A stretch of DNA of 21,246 nucleotides from contig JAXMAF010000042.1 of assembly GCA_046350555.1 (NCBI GenBank), forward strand, positions 1 through 21,246. Direction: 5' to 3'. Shown in pieces: positions 8,401 through 14,308 of this stretch. This DNA comes from JAXMAF01 sp046350555. Its GTDB lineage: Bacteria; Planctomycetota; Phycisphaerae; Phycisphaerales; SM1A02. Every line of letters begins with the position of its first letter. The first letter of the stretch is position 1. The position numbers and the translations under genes were made by a program. Below the pieces are notes generated by a model. That model did no database searches. It was not told where the DNA came from and saw only the letters and a program-made list of their open reading frames with translations.

Positions 8401-8997
8401 TTCCTGCTGCTTTTCAGCACCTTCAAGAGCGTCAAGTACGCCCTTCTGGTCTTCAGTGCGGTCCCGTTGGGCCTCACGGGCGGCATCGTCGCACTCTGGC
8501 TGCGCGACATACCGTTCTCGATCTCTGCGGCGGTGGGCTTCATCGCCCTATCGGGCGTCGCGGTGCTCAATGGACTGGTGATGGTGTCGTTCATCAACCA
8601 ACTTCGGCGCGAGGGCCTTGCGCGCGACGCCGCCATCGTGCGCGGCTGCCTCGTCCGACTTCGGCCCGTGCTGATGACGGCGATGGTCGCTTCGCTTGGC
8701 TTCGTGCCGATGGCCTTGGCCCATGGCACGGGAGCCGAGGTCCAGAAGCCTCTCGCGACGGTCGTGATCGGCGGCCTCATTTCCAGCACGCTCCTTACCC
8801 TAGTCGTGCTGCCAGCGCTCTATCGCATTTTCAGCGGCTGGGACCCCAGCGGCCGACCGACCCCGCTTCCGCAGGCTTGGGAGGCCCCCGAGGCGGGACC
8901 GCTCGAGGTCAGAGCCGATGTCGTGACCGCGACAGACGTGTCGGGAGCGAGTCTCATTGGCGGACCCGTCAGTCCCGGCGTCCAACCAAGTAGCTGA
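5464..8997 (+). CDS. czcA: CzcA-like heavy-metal RND efflux pump
   Basis: This 1177-aa inner-membrane proton/metal antiporter starts at an ATG preceded by GAGGAG (5450-5455). It opens with the family signature of a short helix, a TM segment and LPIDAVPDITNNQVQI. TM4 carries DFGLIVDGAVIIVEN, with Asp429, Asp435 and Glu442 in the spacing known from CzcA-type divalent-cation pumps, which favours Zn/Co/Cd/Ni over Cu/Ag. A second TM block with GGIVALWLRDIPFSISAAVG and a C-terminal helix bundle follow. An unusual feature is a His/Asp/Glu-rich insertion at about residues 686-706 (six His) in the second periplasmic portion. The family is usually around 1040-1070 aa, so this protein is long, partly from that insertion and a roughly 50-residue C-terminal tail. 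Confidence 0.95.
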   Translation: MLESVLHFSIKNRWLIVLFTAMVAALGVYSLRKLPIDAVPDITNNQVQINAVAPSLSPIEVEKQVTFPIENALAGIPGLQSTRSLSRNGFSQVTAVFEDDVDIYFARQQVTERLGEARDSLPPGVDPIMGPIATGLGEIYMYTVEYEHAHGEGAPVAEGSPGWQKDGAYLTPEGRRLANELEQSAYLREVQDWIIRPQLKGVKDVAGVDAIGGFVKQYHVQPDPMKLVSYGLTFAEIIDAIEANNISTGAGYIEHKGESYLVRTTGRIEDIEQLGRIVVGTRHGVPIYVRDIVVPGGVAVGRELRTGSASENGNEVVVGTAIMLIGANSRTVAASVDAKMTEIQRSLPPGIKAKTVLNRTKLVDATIGTVQKNLLEGAVLVIVVLLLLLGNVRAALICAAAIPLSMLMTATGMVQSRVSGNLMSLGAIDFGLIVDGAVIIVENCLRRLGERQHREGRLLTLQERLHEVMVATKEMIQPSVFGQAIIVTVYFPILALTGVEGKMFHPMAMTVIFALAAAFVLSMTFVPAMVAILIRGKVTEKDMFLIRWAKAVYAPVLAWSIRLRWGVVGAAVLAFAVSAALFLRLGQEFVPQLDEKDIAMHAMRIPSTGITQSQAMQFDVERAVSSIPEVAFIYSKTGTAEMATDPMPPNVSDTFIILKPKEQWRSEAEMDRVIAERQEALGRMGGHADAHEGHGHGGHGEEEHAEIKIEGHKGKLIQLIQLTVATVPGNNYEFTQPIQMRFNELISGVRGDVAVKVYGDDFDSMEKTAQRVLAVLQGIPGAADAKSEQTEGLPVMTVAIDRAAIARYGLSVAEVQAVVSVAMGGADAGQVFEGDRRFDLVVRLPDSLRGKIDTLERLPIPLPKGQDDSGPVKLASAGGGVRPQSAANEMGFIPLGHVASIEIAEGTNQISRENGKRRIVVQCNVRGRDLGSFVEEAQQKVGHIEITPGQWLVWGGQYENLVAAKDRLSVVVPICFLLIFLLLFSTFKSVKYALLVFSAVPLGLTGGIVALWLRDIPFSISAAVGFIALSGVAVLNGLVMVSFINQLRREGLARDAAIVRGCLVRLRPVLMTAMVASLGFVPMALAHGTGAEVQKPLATVVIGGLISSTLLTLVVLPALYRIFSGWDPSGRPTPLPQAWEAPEAGPLEVRADVVTATDVSGASLIGGPVSPGVQPSS

Positions 8998-9071
8998 TCC
9001 ACTCGCGTCGGAGGCCTGTCGCCTGCGACGCAACCCGCGTGGTATTGCTGTCCCCTATCAAGGAGCAAGTC

Positions 9072-9350
9072 ATGAAGAATGGCGGTCCAAGGAACATGTT
9101 CGTCGGCGTGGTCGTCGGTATCGGTGTCGCGGCCTTCACCGGGGCGCTCATGGGTCAAGGTGCATCCCAGCCGGTGAAGAGCGAGACCCAGTACTTCGTC
9201 ACCGGCGAGGGGGACGAGGCTCACCTCTGGGTGCGGGAGGGTTCGGCCCTTCGCTGCGTCGGACACGGCGAGTGCGCCGCCCACAAGGGGCATGACCACA
9301 AGGAGGGTGACGGGCACGATCATGACAAGCCGGCGCCCCCCAAGAAGTAA
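9072..9350 (+). CDS. Small membrane-anchored His-rich protein
   Basis: The 92-aa protein is read from the ATG at 9072, which has AGGAG (9061-9065) seven bases upstream; an in-frame upstream ATG at 9039 lacks this. It has an N-terminal hydrophobic segment (about residues 9-27, rich in Gly/Val/Ala) serving as signal anchor. A short conserved-looking core follows (SETQYFVTGEGDEAHLW, then CVGHGEC), and then a tail of GHDH repeats with Asp, Glu and Lys. The tail resembles the His-rich parts of CzcB and CzcA in the same operon, so periplasmic metal buffering or delivery to the pump is a reasonable inference. No characterised family is recognised. Its 3' end overlaps the next gene. Confidence 0.7.
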   Translation: MKNGGPRNMFVGVVVGIGVAAFTGALMGQGASQPVKSETQYFVTGEGDEAHLWVREGSALRCVGHGECAAHKGHDHKEGDGHDHDKPAPPKK

Positions 9351-9633
9351 GCGCCGCCGCTCCGCGCCGAGTGGCGCCCGGGGCCACGACGACGCCAAGA
9401 GCGGGCGGAAGCGACGGGAGTCGTCGAGATTTCCGCTTCTGCTCGCCTTGGCGCTCGCCATCGCAGCGGCGTTCACCGACTGGGCGGCCATCGCATTCAC
9501 GCTGGACGAGTACCGGCGGCACAGGCACATCCACATCGAACTCAGCCTGGTCTCCATGGGATTGGCGCTGACTGTGGTGGCCCTCATTGCAGGTCACGGA
9601 TGGTGGACTCTCAGGTCGAGTCGACGCCCATGA
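9322..9633 (+). CDS. Small two-TM membrane protein, operon member
   Basis: This is a 103-aa protein if started at the ATG at 9322; an in-frame ATG at 9292 would add ten residues. AGGAGGG (9301-9307) precedes the 9322 start at a rather long spacing of about 15, so the start is uncertain. The N-terminal third is strongly basic (Arg/Lys-rich), followed by two hydrophobic helices (about 37-59 and 71-95) separated by a short loop with DEYRRHRHIHIE. It overlaps the end of the previous gene in another frame, and its stop overlaps the ATPase start (ATGA at 9630-9633). Overlap on both sides argues for translational coupling in the metal operon. The function is unknown. Confidence 0.55.
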   Translation: MTSRRPPRSKRRRSAPSGARGHDDAKSGRKRRESSRFPLLLALALAIAAAFTDWAAIAFTLDEYRRHRHIHIELSLVSMGLALTVVALIAGHGWWTLRSSRRP

Positions 9634-11795
9634 GACGTACCTACTCGATCCCGTCGATGCACTGCCCAGCCGAGGAGGCGCTGATCCGCAACCGCCTGCG
9701 GTCGGTGACGTCGGTCGATGCCCTGGAGTTCGACCTGTTCAATCGACGCCTGACCGTCATTCACGCCGGTGCCGAGGAAGCGGCCGTGCTCGCGGCGCTC
9801 AACGAGGTTGGGATGACACCGTTCGCCTTGAATGGACAGGACGCTTCTCCTGGCGCGATTGAACTCGAATCCACCCATGCGGATCGGTGCGCGGGAGCGG
9901 TGTGCGACGCACGACAGAGCGCCGGGCCAACGATCGGCCGCTGGCGACGAATCGCCCCGCTCGCAGTCTCGGGGTTGATGGCCGGTGCCGCCGAGACGCT
10001 GTCGCTTGTGGGCACGCGCGAGTCATCATGGCCCGTCGTGACACTCGCGGTCGGGTCGATCCTCGCCGGAGGACTGCCCACTCTCCGCAAGGGATTCCTT
10101 GCGGTCAGGACGATCACACTCAACATCAACTTCCTGATGACCGTTGCGGTGGTGGGAGCCTGCGTCATCGGCGCGTGGCCCGAAGCCGCGATGGTCACCT
10201 TCCTGTTCGCCGTCGCCGAACTGATCGAGGAGCGGGCACTTGATCGGGCGCGGAACGCCGTGCGCGCGCTCATGACGATGGCACCGGATTCCGCGAGCGT
10301 CAGACAGCCTGACGAGTCGTGGAACGATGTCCCCGCAGCCGACGTCCGCGCCGGATCGATCGTGCGCGTCAGACCCGGGGAACGTTTGCCACTCGACGGT
10401 GAGGTCGTCGCGGGTGCCTCCAGCGTCAATCAGGCACCCGTCACGGGCGAGAGCGTGCCTGTCGACAAGGAAGTCGGCGACAAGGTCTTCGCTGGAACTA
10501 TCAACGAGAGTGGCGTGCTCGAGTTCCGCACCAGCGGCGGCAAGGACGAGACGACCCTCGCGCGAATCATTAAGACTGTGCAGGAGGCGCAGGCCACGCG
10601 TGCGCCCACTCAGCGCTTCGTCGACTCCTTCGCGCGGGTCTACACGCCTGTGGTCTGTGTCGCGGCGCTTCTGGTCGCGCTTGTTCCGTGGCTCGTATTC
10701 AGCCAGCCGTTCCTGCCTTGGCTTGGACGGGCGCTCGTCCTCCTCGTGATCGCGTGCCCCTGCGCGCTCGTGATCTCGACGCCCGTGACCGTGGTCAGCG
10801 GCTTGGCGGCGGCCGCGCGTCGGGGAATATTGGTGAAGGGAGGCGTGCATCTGGAGAACGGTCGTCGGCTGCGGATCATCGCGCTCGACAAGACCGGAAC
10901 GATCACTGAGGGCAAGCCCGCGCTGACCGACGTGCGAACCGTCGGCGAGGCGGATCGTGATGCCGCGTTGCGGATTGCCGCGAGCCTCGACTCGCTCTCG
11001 CAGCATCCGGTTGCGCAGACGATCGCGGCCGCGTGGTCGGGAGAGCGCGATGTCGTCGCGGGATTTCGGTCGCTGACCGGGCGCGGTGTCGAGGGTCGGA
11101 TCGGCGACGAGCCTTACTTCGTCGGAAACCATCGCCTCGCAGAAGAGCGAGGCGTCTGCTCTCCCGAGGTGGAAGCCCTCCTCGGCGACTTTGAGCGGCA
11201 AGGAAAGACTTCCGTGGTCGTCGGCTCGGGGACGCGGGTGATCGCCGTTCTCGCCGTCGCCGACGAGCCACGGGTGACCAGCATCGAGGCGGTGCGGCTC
11301 CTGCACGGGCTCGGGGTTCGCACGGTGATGCTTTCCGGCGACAACCAGACCACCGCGTCCTCGATCGCGCGAGCGGTTGGAATCGACGATGCCCGTGGCG
11401 GACTCCTGCCTGACGAGAAGGTTACGGCGATCGACGCATTGATCGTCGAGGACGGAGATGTCGTCGGCATGGTCGGCGACGGCGTCAACGACGCCCCGGC
11501 TCTGGCAAAGGCGACCATCGGATTCGCGATGGGCGCGGCGGGCACGGATGCCGCGCTGGAGACGGCGGATGTTGCACTCATGCAGGACGATCTCCGCGGC
11601 GTACCTGAGTTCATCGAGATCTCGCGACGGACGGCGGCAATCCTGACCCAGAACATCGCGCTCGCGATCGGGATCAAGGCGGTGTTCTTCGCGTTGGCGA
11701 TCGTCGGCTCAGCGACCATGTGGATGGCGGTCGTCGCCGACATGGGAACCAGCCTTCTGGTAGTGGCCAACGGAATGCGACTCCTCCGCAAGTAG
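9630..11795 (+). CDS. Zn/Cd/Pb-type P1B ATPase (ZntA/CadA-like)
   Basis: This 721-aa heavy-metal efflux ATPase starts at the ATG at 9630, which overlaps the upstream stop; an ATG at 9600 in the same frame is possible. The N-terminus carries a variant metal-binding domain with MHCPAEE (Cys12) instead of CxxC. The P-type motifs are all intact: TGES (272-275), CPC (376-378), DKTGT with phosphorylated Asp420, HP (459-460) and GDGVND (616-621). TM7 has NIALAIGIK with Lys683, and TM8 has Asp704 in ADMGTSLL. These match the residues that set divalent Zn/Cd/Pb specificity in ZntA-type (P1B-2) pumps. It probably moves metal to the periplasm, where CzcCBA expels it. An 8-TM topology with two extra N-terminal helices is consistent with the sequence. 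Confidence 0.93.
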   Translation: MRRTYSIPSMHCPAEEALIRNRLRSVTSVDALEFDLFNRRLTVIHAGAEEAAVLAALNEVGMTPFALNGQDASPGAIELESTHADRCAGAVCDARQSAGPTIGRWRRIAPLAVSGLMAGAAETLSLVGTRESSWPVVTLAVGSILAGGLPTLRKGFLAVRTITLNINFLMTVAVVGACVIGAWPEAAMVTFLFAVAELIEERALDRARNAVRALMTMAPDSASVRQPDESWNDVPAADVRAGSIVRVRPGERLPLDGEVVAGASSVNQAPVTGESVPVDKEVGDKVFAGTINESGVLEFRTSGGKDETTLARIIKTVQEAQATRAPTQRFVDSFARVYTPVVCVAALLVALVPWLVFSQPFLPWLGRALVLLVIACPCALVISTPVTVVSGLAAAARRGILVKGGVHLENGRRLRIIALDKTGTITEGKPALTDVRTVGEADRDAALRIAASLDSLSQHPVAQTIAAAWSGERDVVAGFRSLTGRGVEGRIGDEPYFVGNHRLAEERGVCSPEVEALLGDFERQGKTSVVVGSGTRVIAVLAVADEPRVTSIEAVRLLHGLGVRTVMLSGDNQTTASSIARAVGIDDARGGLLPDEKVTAIDALIVEDGDVVGMVGDGVNDAPALAKATIGFAMGAAGTDAALETADVALMQDDLRGVPEFIEISRRTAAILTQNIALAIGIKAVFFALAIVGSATMWMAVVADMGTSLLVVANGMRLLRK

Positions 11796-12216
11796 CTAGC
11801 ACAGCGGCGGCGGTCTGTATCTCTGGACCGATAGACACCCCCCGGTCACGATCGCTCGGGTTGGGACGATGATGGAACTCCCGCGCGACATTTCGTGAAG
11901 TATCACGACCCCTCTACTTCCAAGCCGGTTGCAAACGTGACCGGCCCGCCAGTTCAGACGAAACGCCGCCGAGAGACCTCGGCGGCGTTTTCGCTTTGTG
12001 GCCCGCAATACGCGAGAGTCGCCGCGCGGCGGCGAGTCTCTCCGAGGCACGGGGGTCATCACCGGCAGATCGGGCTCGCGGCGCTCGGGCCCGAAACGCG
12101 CGAAGTCTCTAGTCTCTCCGCGAGAGCCGTGCGGGGGTTATGGCGGGGTTGTCTCCGCTGTAGCGCGACCAACCGGGGAGGTTGGGCGGCGAGAGCGCGG
12201 GCAACGGTGTTCGAAG
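11796..12216. other. Gene-free convergent intergenic region
   Basis: Apart from the terminator hairpin there is no convincing gene here. One imperfect 12-bp inverted repeat at 12014-12040 (GAGAGTCGCCGC against GCGGCGAGTCTC, one mismatch, GCG loop) is visible. The stretch just before the terminator superficially resembles a tRNA 3' end, but no acceptor or anticodon stem can be built. Confidence 0.6.
11961..11998 (+). terminator. Strong intrinsic terminator after the metal-efflux operon
   Basis: AAACGCCGCCGAG (11961-11973) and CTCGGCGGCGTTT (11978-11990) form a perfect 13-bp stem with an AGAC loop, followed by TTTTCGCTTT. It lies 165 bp after the ATPase stop and about 230 bp beyond the end of the convergent minus-strand gene. 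The A-run on the left and T-run on the right mean it could serve both strands, better on the plus strand. Confidence 0.8.
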
Positions 12217-13395
12217 CTATCTCGGATTCCAACGCCCATCCGCGCCGTAGTGCCAACTCTTAGCGAGGCCGCATGCGTTCCAGAGCCCGTCGATAGTCGG
12301 CTTGAGGACCACGTCCGTCAACGCGGTCACCTCGGTGAACATCGCCTCAGGTAACGCGACGACCTCACGATCGATTGGCCGAACGTCGTCCATGTCAAAC
12401 CGGCCTCGACCCACCCACAGGTAGGCACCGCGCGCCCCTGCAAGTGAGGCAGCGACTGTCACCGGAAACTCGGTGCCGAGTTCTGCGAGGCCCTGCTTGA
12501 TCGACTCGCACCCTTGAACGAGCACTCGCTCGATCCATTGGCTTCCGATTGCCGGGATGTTCTCCACCTCTCTCACTACGTCGCCCAAGACCGCTTCTAC
12601 CCGCCCATCACGAAAGACCTGGCAGTAGGAACGCGTCCCAGGGCGCCCGTTTTCGCCCCCGGCCGTACCCAAGATGCCATCGATGTTATAGCGTCGCTCG
12701 ACCAGAGGATGTCCGATTGGCGAGAAGCAATTCCATCGAGCTGCAAGCGGCTCGACACCAACATCCACTCGCTCGCGGAACGCGCCGAATGGCATCAAGT
12801 GCACTACCAACTTGGCGCCTGAGACGACTGGTACGGGTCCTTGGTCGCTGGCAATGATCGCCACCCGATTCCGGTGCCAAGTGCGCATTCGCTCCGCCAG
12901 GTCCGGTCCAGCTGCGAATGCGCTCCGCAACTCGTCAACGTCGAGTTGCCACTTGCCGGCGCTCGACCTCGCGAAGAATCGAGACAGGTTCTTGAAGATG
13001 ACCATGTGCGGCGCCGCCACGCTTCGCGGAACGCGAATCAGGAGCACAGGTCCGACCGCGAATCCGGGAATGAAACGGACATGTATGGGTGGCACGCGCG
13101 GTTTGAGCCCATCACGTATGACGGCCTCAAGCCGAAGCTTCTCAGCATCCTCGTTCACGCCTGCGAGTCCCCGCGCCTCTGTCGGCACACCATCGGTGGC
13201 AGCAACTCCGTACAGGAGATCGCCGCCCGCACTATTCGCGAACGATGAGACGTCTGCGAGAAACTCCCTCTTCTCGTCGTCCGAATTGCCCGGCAACGCA
13301 GCTTTGAACTCCAGGGTGCGCCGCTCGGAGACCTGCTCCGCGATGAGTGCGTCCACGTCGGCCTGGGCAATCGAGTCGAGCGGTTTGTTGATCAC
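12217..13395 (-). CDS. AlbA_2 (Schlafen-type) domain protein with unknown C-terminal half
   Basis: The 392-aa protein is read from a GTG at 13395, immediately before the domain begins; the frame is open up to 13758, but that upstream extension has random-looking composition. No good Shine-Dalgarno is visible, so the start is tentative. Residues about 15-165 match the AlbA_2/Schlafen divergent ATP-binding domain: RRTLEFKAAL (Glu29, Lys31), FLADVSSFANSAGGDLLYGV (45-64), and later PHMVIFKNLSRFFARSSAGK. Such domains occur in regulators, tRNA-cleaving Schlafens and phage-defence proteins. The C-terminal half (about residues 190-392) has no motif I recognise; it contains hydrophobic strands and VERRYNIDGILG. 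It is alone on the minus strand, facing the metal operon, with mobile-element remnants on its upstream side. Confidence 0.8.
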   Translation of the reverse strand: MINKPLDSIAQADVDALIAEQVSERRTLEFKAALPGNSDDEKREFLADVSSFANSAGGDLLYGVAATDGVPTEARGLAGVNEDAEKLRLEAVIRDGLKPRVPPIHVRFIPGFAVGPVLLIRVPRSVAAPHMVIFKNLSRFFARSSAGKWQLDVDELRSAFAAGPDLAERMRTWHRNRVAIIASDQGPVPVVSGAKLVVHLMPFGAFRERVDVGVEPLAARWNCFSPIGHPLVERRYNIDGILGTAGGENGRPGTRSYCQVFRDGRVEAVLGDVVREVENIPAIGSQWIERVLVQGCESIKQGLAELGTEFPVTVAASLAGARGAYLWVGRGRFDMDDVRPIDREVVALPEAMFTEVTALTDVVLKPTIDGLWNACGLAKSWHYGADGRWNPR

Positions 13396-13524
13396 AGGTG
13401 GGTGTCCAAGGGGAGAGTGCGACAGTCGCGATTCTACGAGTCGCTGACGGCGAGCAACCGGGGTTGCAGCGGCATAGGTCCCCCGTAGCGGCACCGCGGT
13501 TATTGCGGGCCGCGCGGAGCCACG

Positions 13525-13731
13525 ATGCCGATCGACAGCAGCACGCGCGATCCCGAGAGCATGACCGAGGCCGAGCGCCGGGACGAGATCGCGAGCACCT
13601 TGGCGCGCGGACTCGTTCGCGCCTTGGCAGCGGCGCGCGCCCGTGCCGGAATCCGGCCGGATTGCGGCCCGACATGCCTTGAACTCTCCGGCGACCCGAG
13701 GCTCAGTGTGGCTCCACGGCCCGGTGGTTAG
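13525..13731 (+). CDS. Small protein of a DUF2924/recombinase-type cassette
   Basis: This 68-aa ORF has GGAG (13516-13519) five bases before its ATG. It reads MTEAERRDEIASTLARGLVR, then an Ala/Arg-rich helix and CLELSGDPRLSV. As far as I recall, small proteins with a similar [ER]RR-EIA-LA-G start precede DUF2924 genes and a large serine recombinase in planctomycete and proteobacterial mobile cassettes. Here the DUF2924 gene follows 38 bp downstream, supporting that reading. The function is unknown. The assignment depends on remembered gene order rather than a defined domain. Confidence 0.55.
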   Translation: MPIDSSTRDPESMTEAERRDEIASTLARGLVRALAAARARAGIRPDCGPTCLELSGDPRLSVAPRPGG

Positions 13732-13769
13732 GGCCGACGTGATCGGAGACCCATGCACAGGAGCCGCGA

Positions 13770-14024
13770 ATGCCGCAGTCCATCGAAGACCAGATCGACG
13801 CCCTCGAGCGCATGACGACGTCGCAACTCGTCGAGCGCTTCGCCGAGGTCCACGGGTATCCCTGCCGCACGCGCCACCGCGCGTACCTCATCCGCAAGAT
13901 CGCGTGGCGCCTCCAGGCCAACGCCGAGGGCGACCTCAGCGAGCGGGCGAAGCGCCGAGCGGCGGAACTCGCCGACGATGCCGAGGGGGGACGAACTTGG
14001 CCACGCACGCCGTGGACGAACTGA
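13770..14024 (+). pseudogene. Truncated DUF2924 protein
   Basis: The ATG at 13770 has AGGAG (13759-13763) six bases upstream. Residues 1-72 match the N-terminal half of DUF2924: an acidic helix, MTTSQLVERFAEVHGYPCRTR, LIRKIAWRLQANAEGDLS and RAKRRAAELADDAE. Full-length family members are roughly 130-160 aa and continue into a basic C-terminal part with conserved GT-L-R and FFGL-type motifs. Here the similarity stops near codon 72, and a short unrelated tail (GGRTWPRTPWTN) leads to a stop. The break coincides with the first TTGGCCACGC repeat. The downstream recombinase expected in this cassette is absent. I read this as a remnant cut by insertion of the transposase-bearing segment. Confidence 0.7.
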
Positions 14025-14120
14025 CAAAATTGGCCACGCACGAACCGAACTTGGCCACGCGAACCCAACCGAACTTGGCCACGCATAACCGACCCATGAC
14101 CTGACCGACCCCGGCCACGC
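13997..14120 (+). repeat. Five short repeats of TTGGCCACGC in 3-nt-multiple spacing
   Basis: TTGGCCACGC occurs at 13997, 14030, 14051 and 14075, with a diverged copy (CCGGCCACGC) at 14111. Start-to-start distances are 33, 21, 24 and 36, all multiples of three. In one frame the copies read LATH/LATR with NLATH-type context. An inverted GTGCGTGGC lies at 15862-15870. They may be ends of the inserted element or protein-binding sites. Confidence 0.7.
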
Positions 14121-14182
14121 ACATCGATCGCAAAACCTCTACATCCGCCGCCCGAGCCCATTTCGCGTGTATCTTCCGCATC

Positions 14183-14208
14183 CCTTCGCGAGGATCTTCT
14201 CGCGAAGG
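14183..14208. repeat. REP-like perfect hairpin upstream of the transposase
   Basis: CCTTCGCGAG (14183-14192) and CTCGCGAAGG (14199-14208) form a perfect 10-bp stem with a GATCTT loop, about 100 bp upstream of the HUH/REP-type transposase gene. No T-run follows. Such palindromes are substrates of REP-associated transposases in other bacteria, so a functional link is possible but untested. Confidence 0.6.
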
Positions 14209-14308
14209 CCGCCGGCGTGCTCCCGGGGGGTTCCGGACCAGCGTTCGCCGATGCCGCTCGTTGACGCGTCGCACGGCTCCTTCGAGCCCGCGCGCAGGGG
14301 GTTGTGCC

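Noticed and set aside
11842..11944. 9-bp inverted repeat CCGGTCACG ... CGTGACCGG, 85 bp apart
   Set aside because: Arms are short and distant with no associated gene or terminator context; plausible by chance in GC-rich DNA.
11886..11951. Possible tRNA 3' end (GGTTGCAAAC ... CGCCA)
   Set aside because: No matching acceptor strand, D-arm or anticodon stem can be formed upstream.
11998..12354. 118-codon plus-strand ORF between the terminator and the AlbA_2 gene
   Set aside because: It has low-information Arg/Gly/Ser composition and no ribosome-binding site, and it runs antisense into a recognised gene.
13396..13758. N-terminal extension of the AlbA_2 gene to an ATG at 13758
   Set aside because: The 121 extra residues show no fold-like pattern and overlap the well-supported small plus-strand ORF with its own ribosome-binding site at 13525.
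13997..14120. CRISPR-like array
   Set aside because: Repeats are only 10 nt with spacers of 11-26 nt, there are no cas genes, and spacing is in codon multiples.
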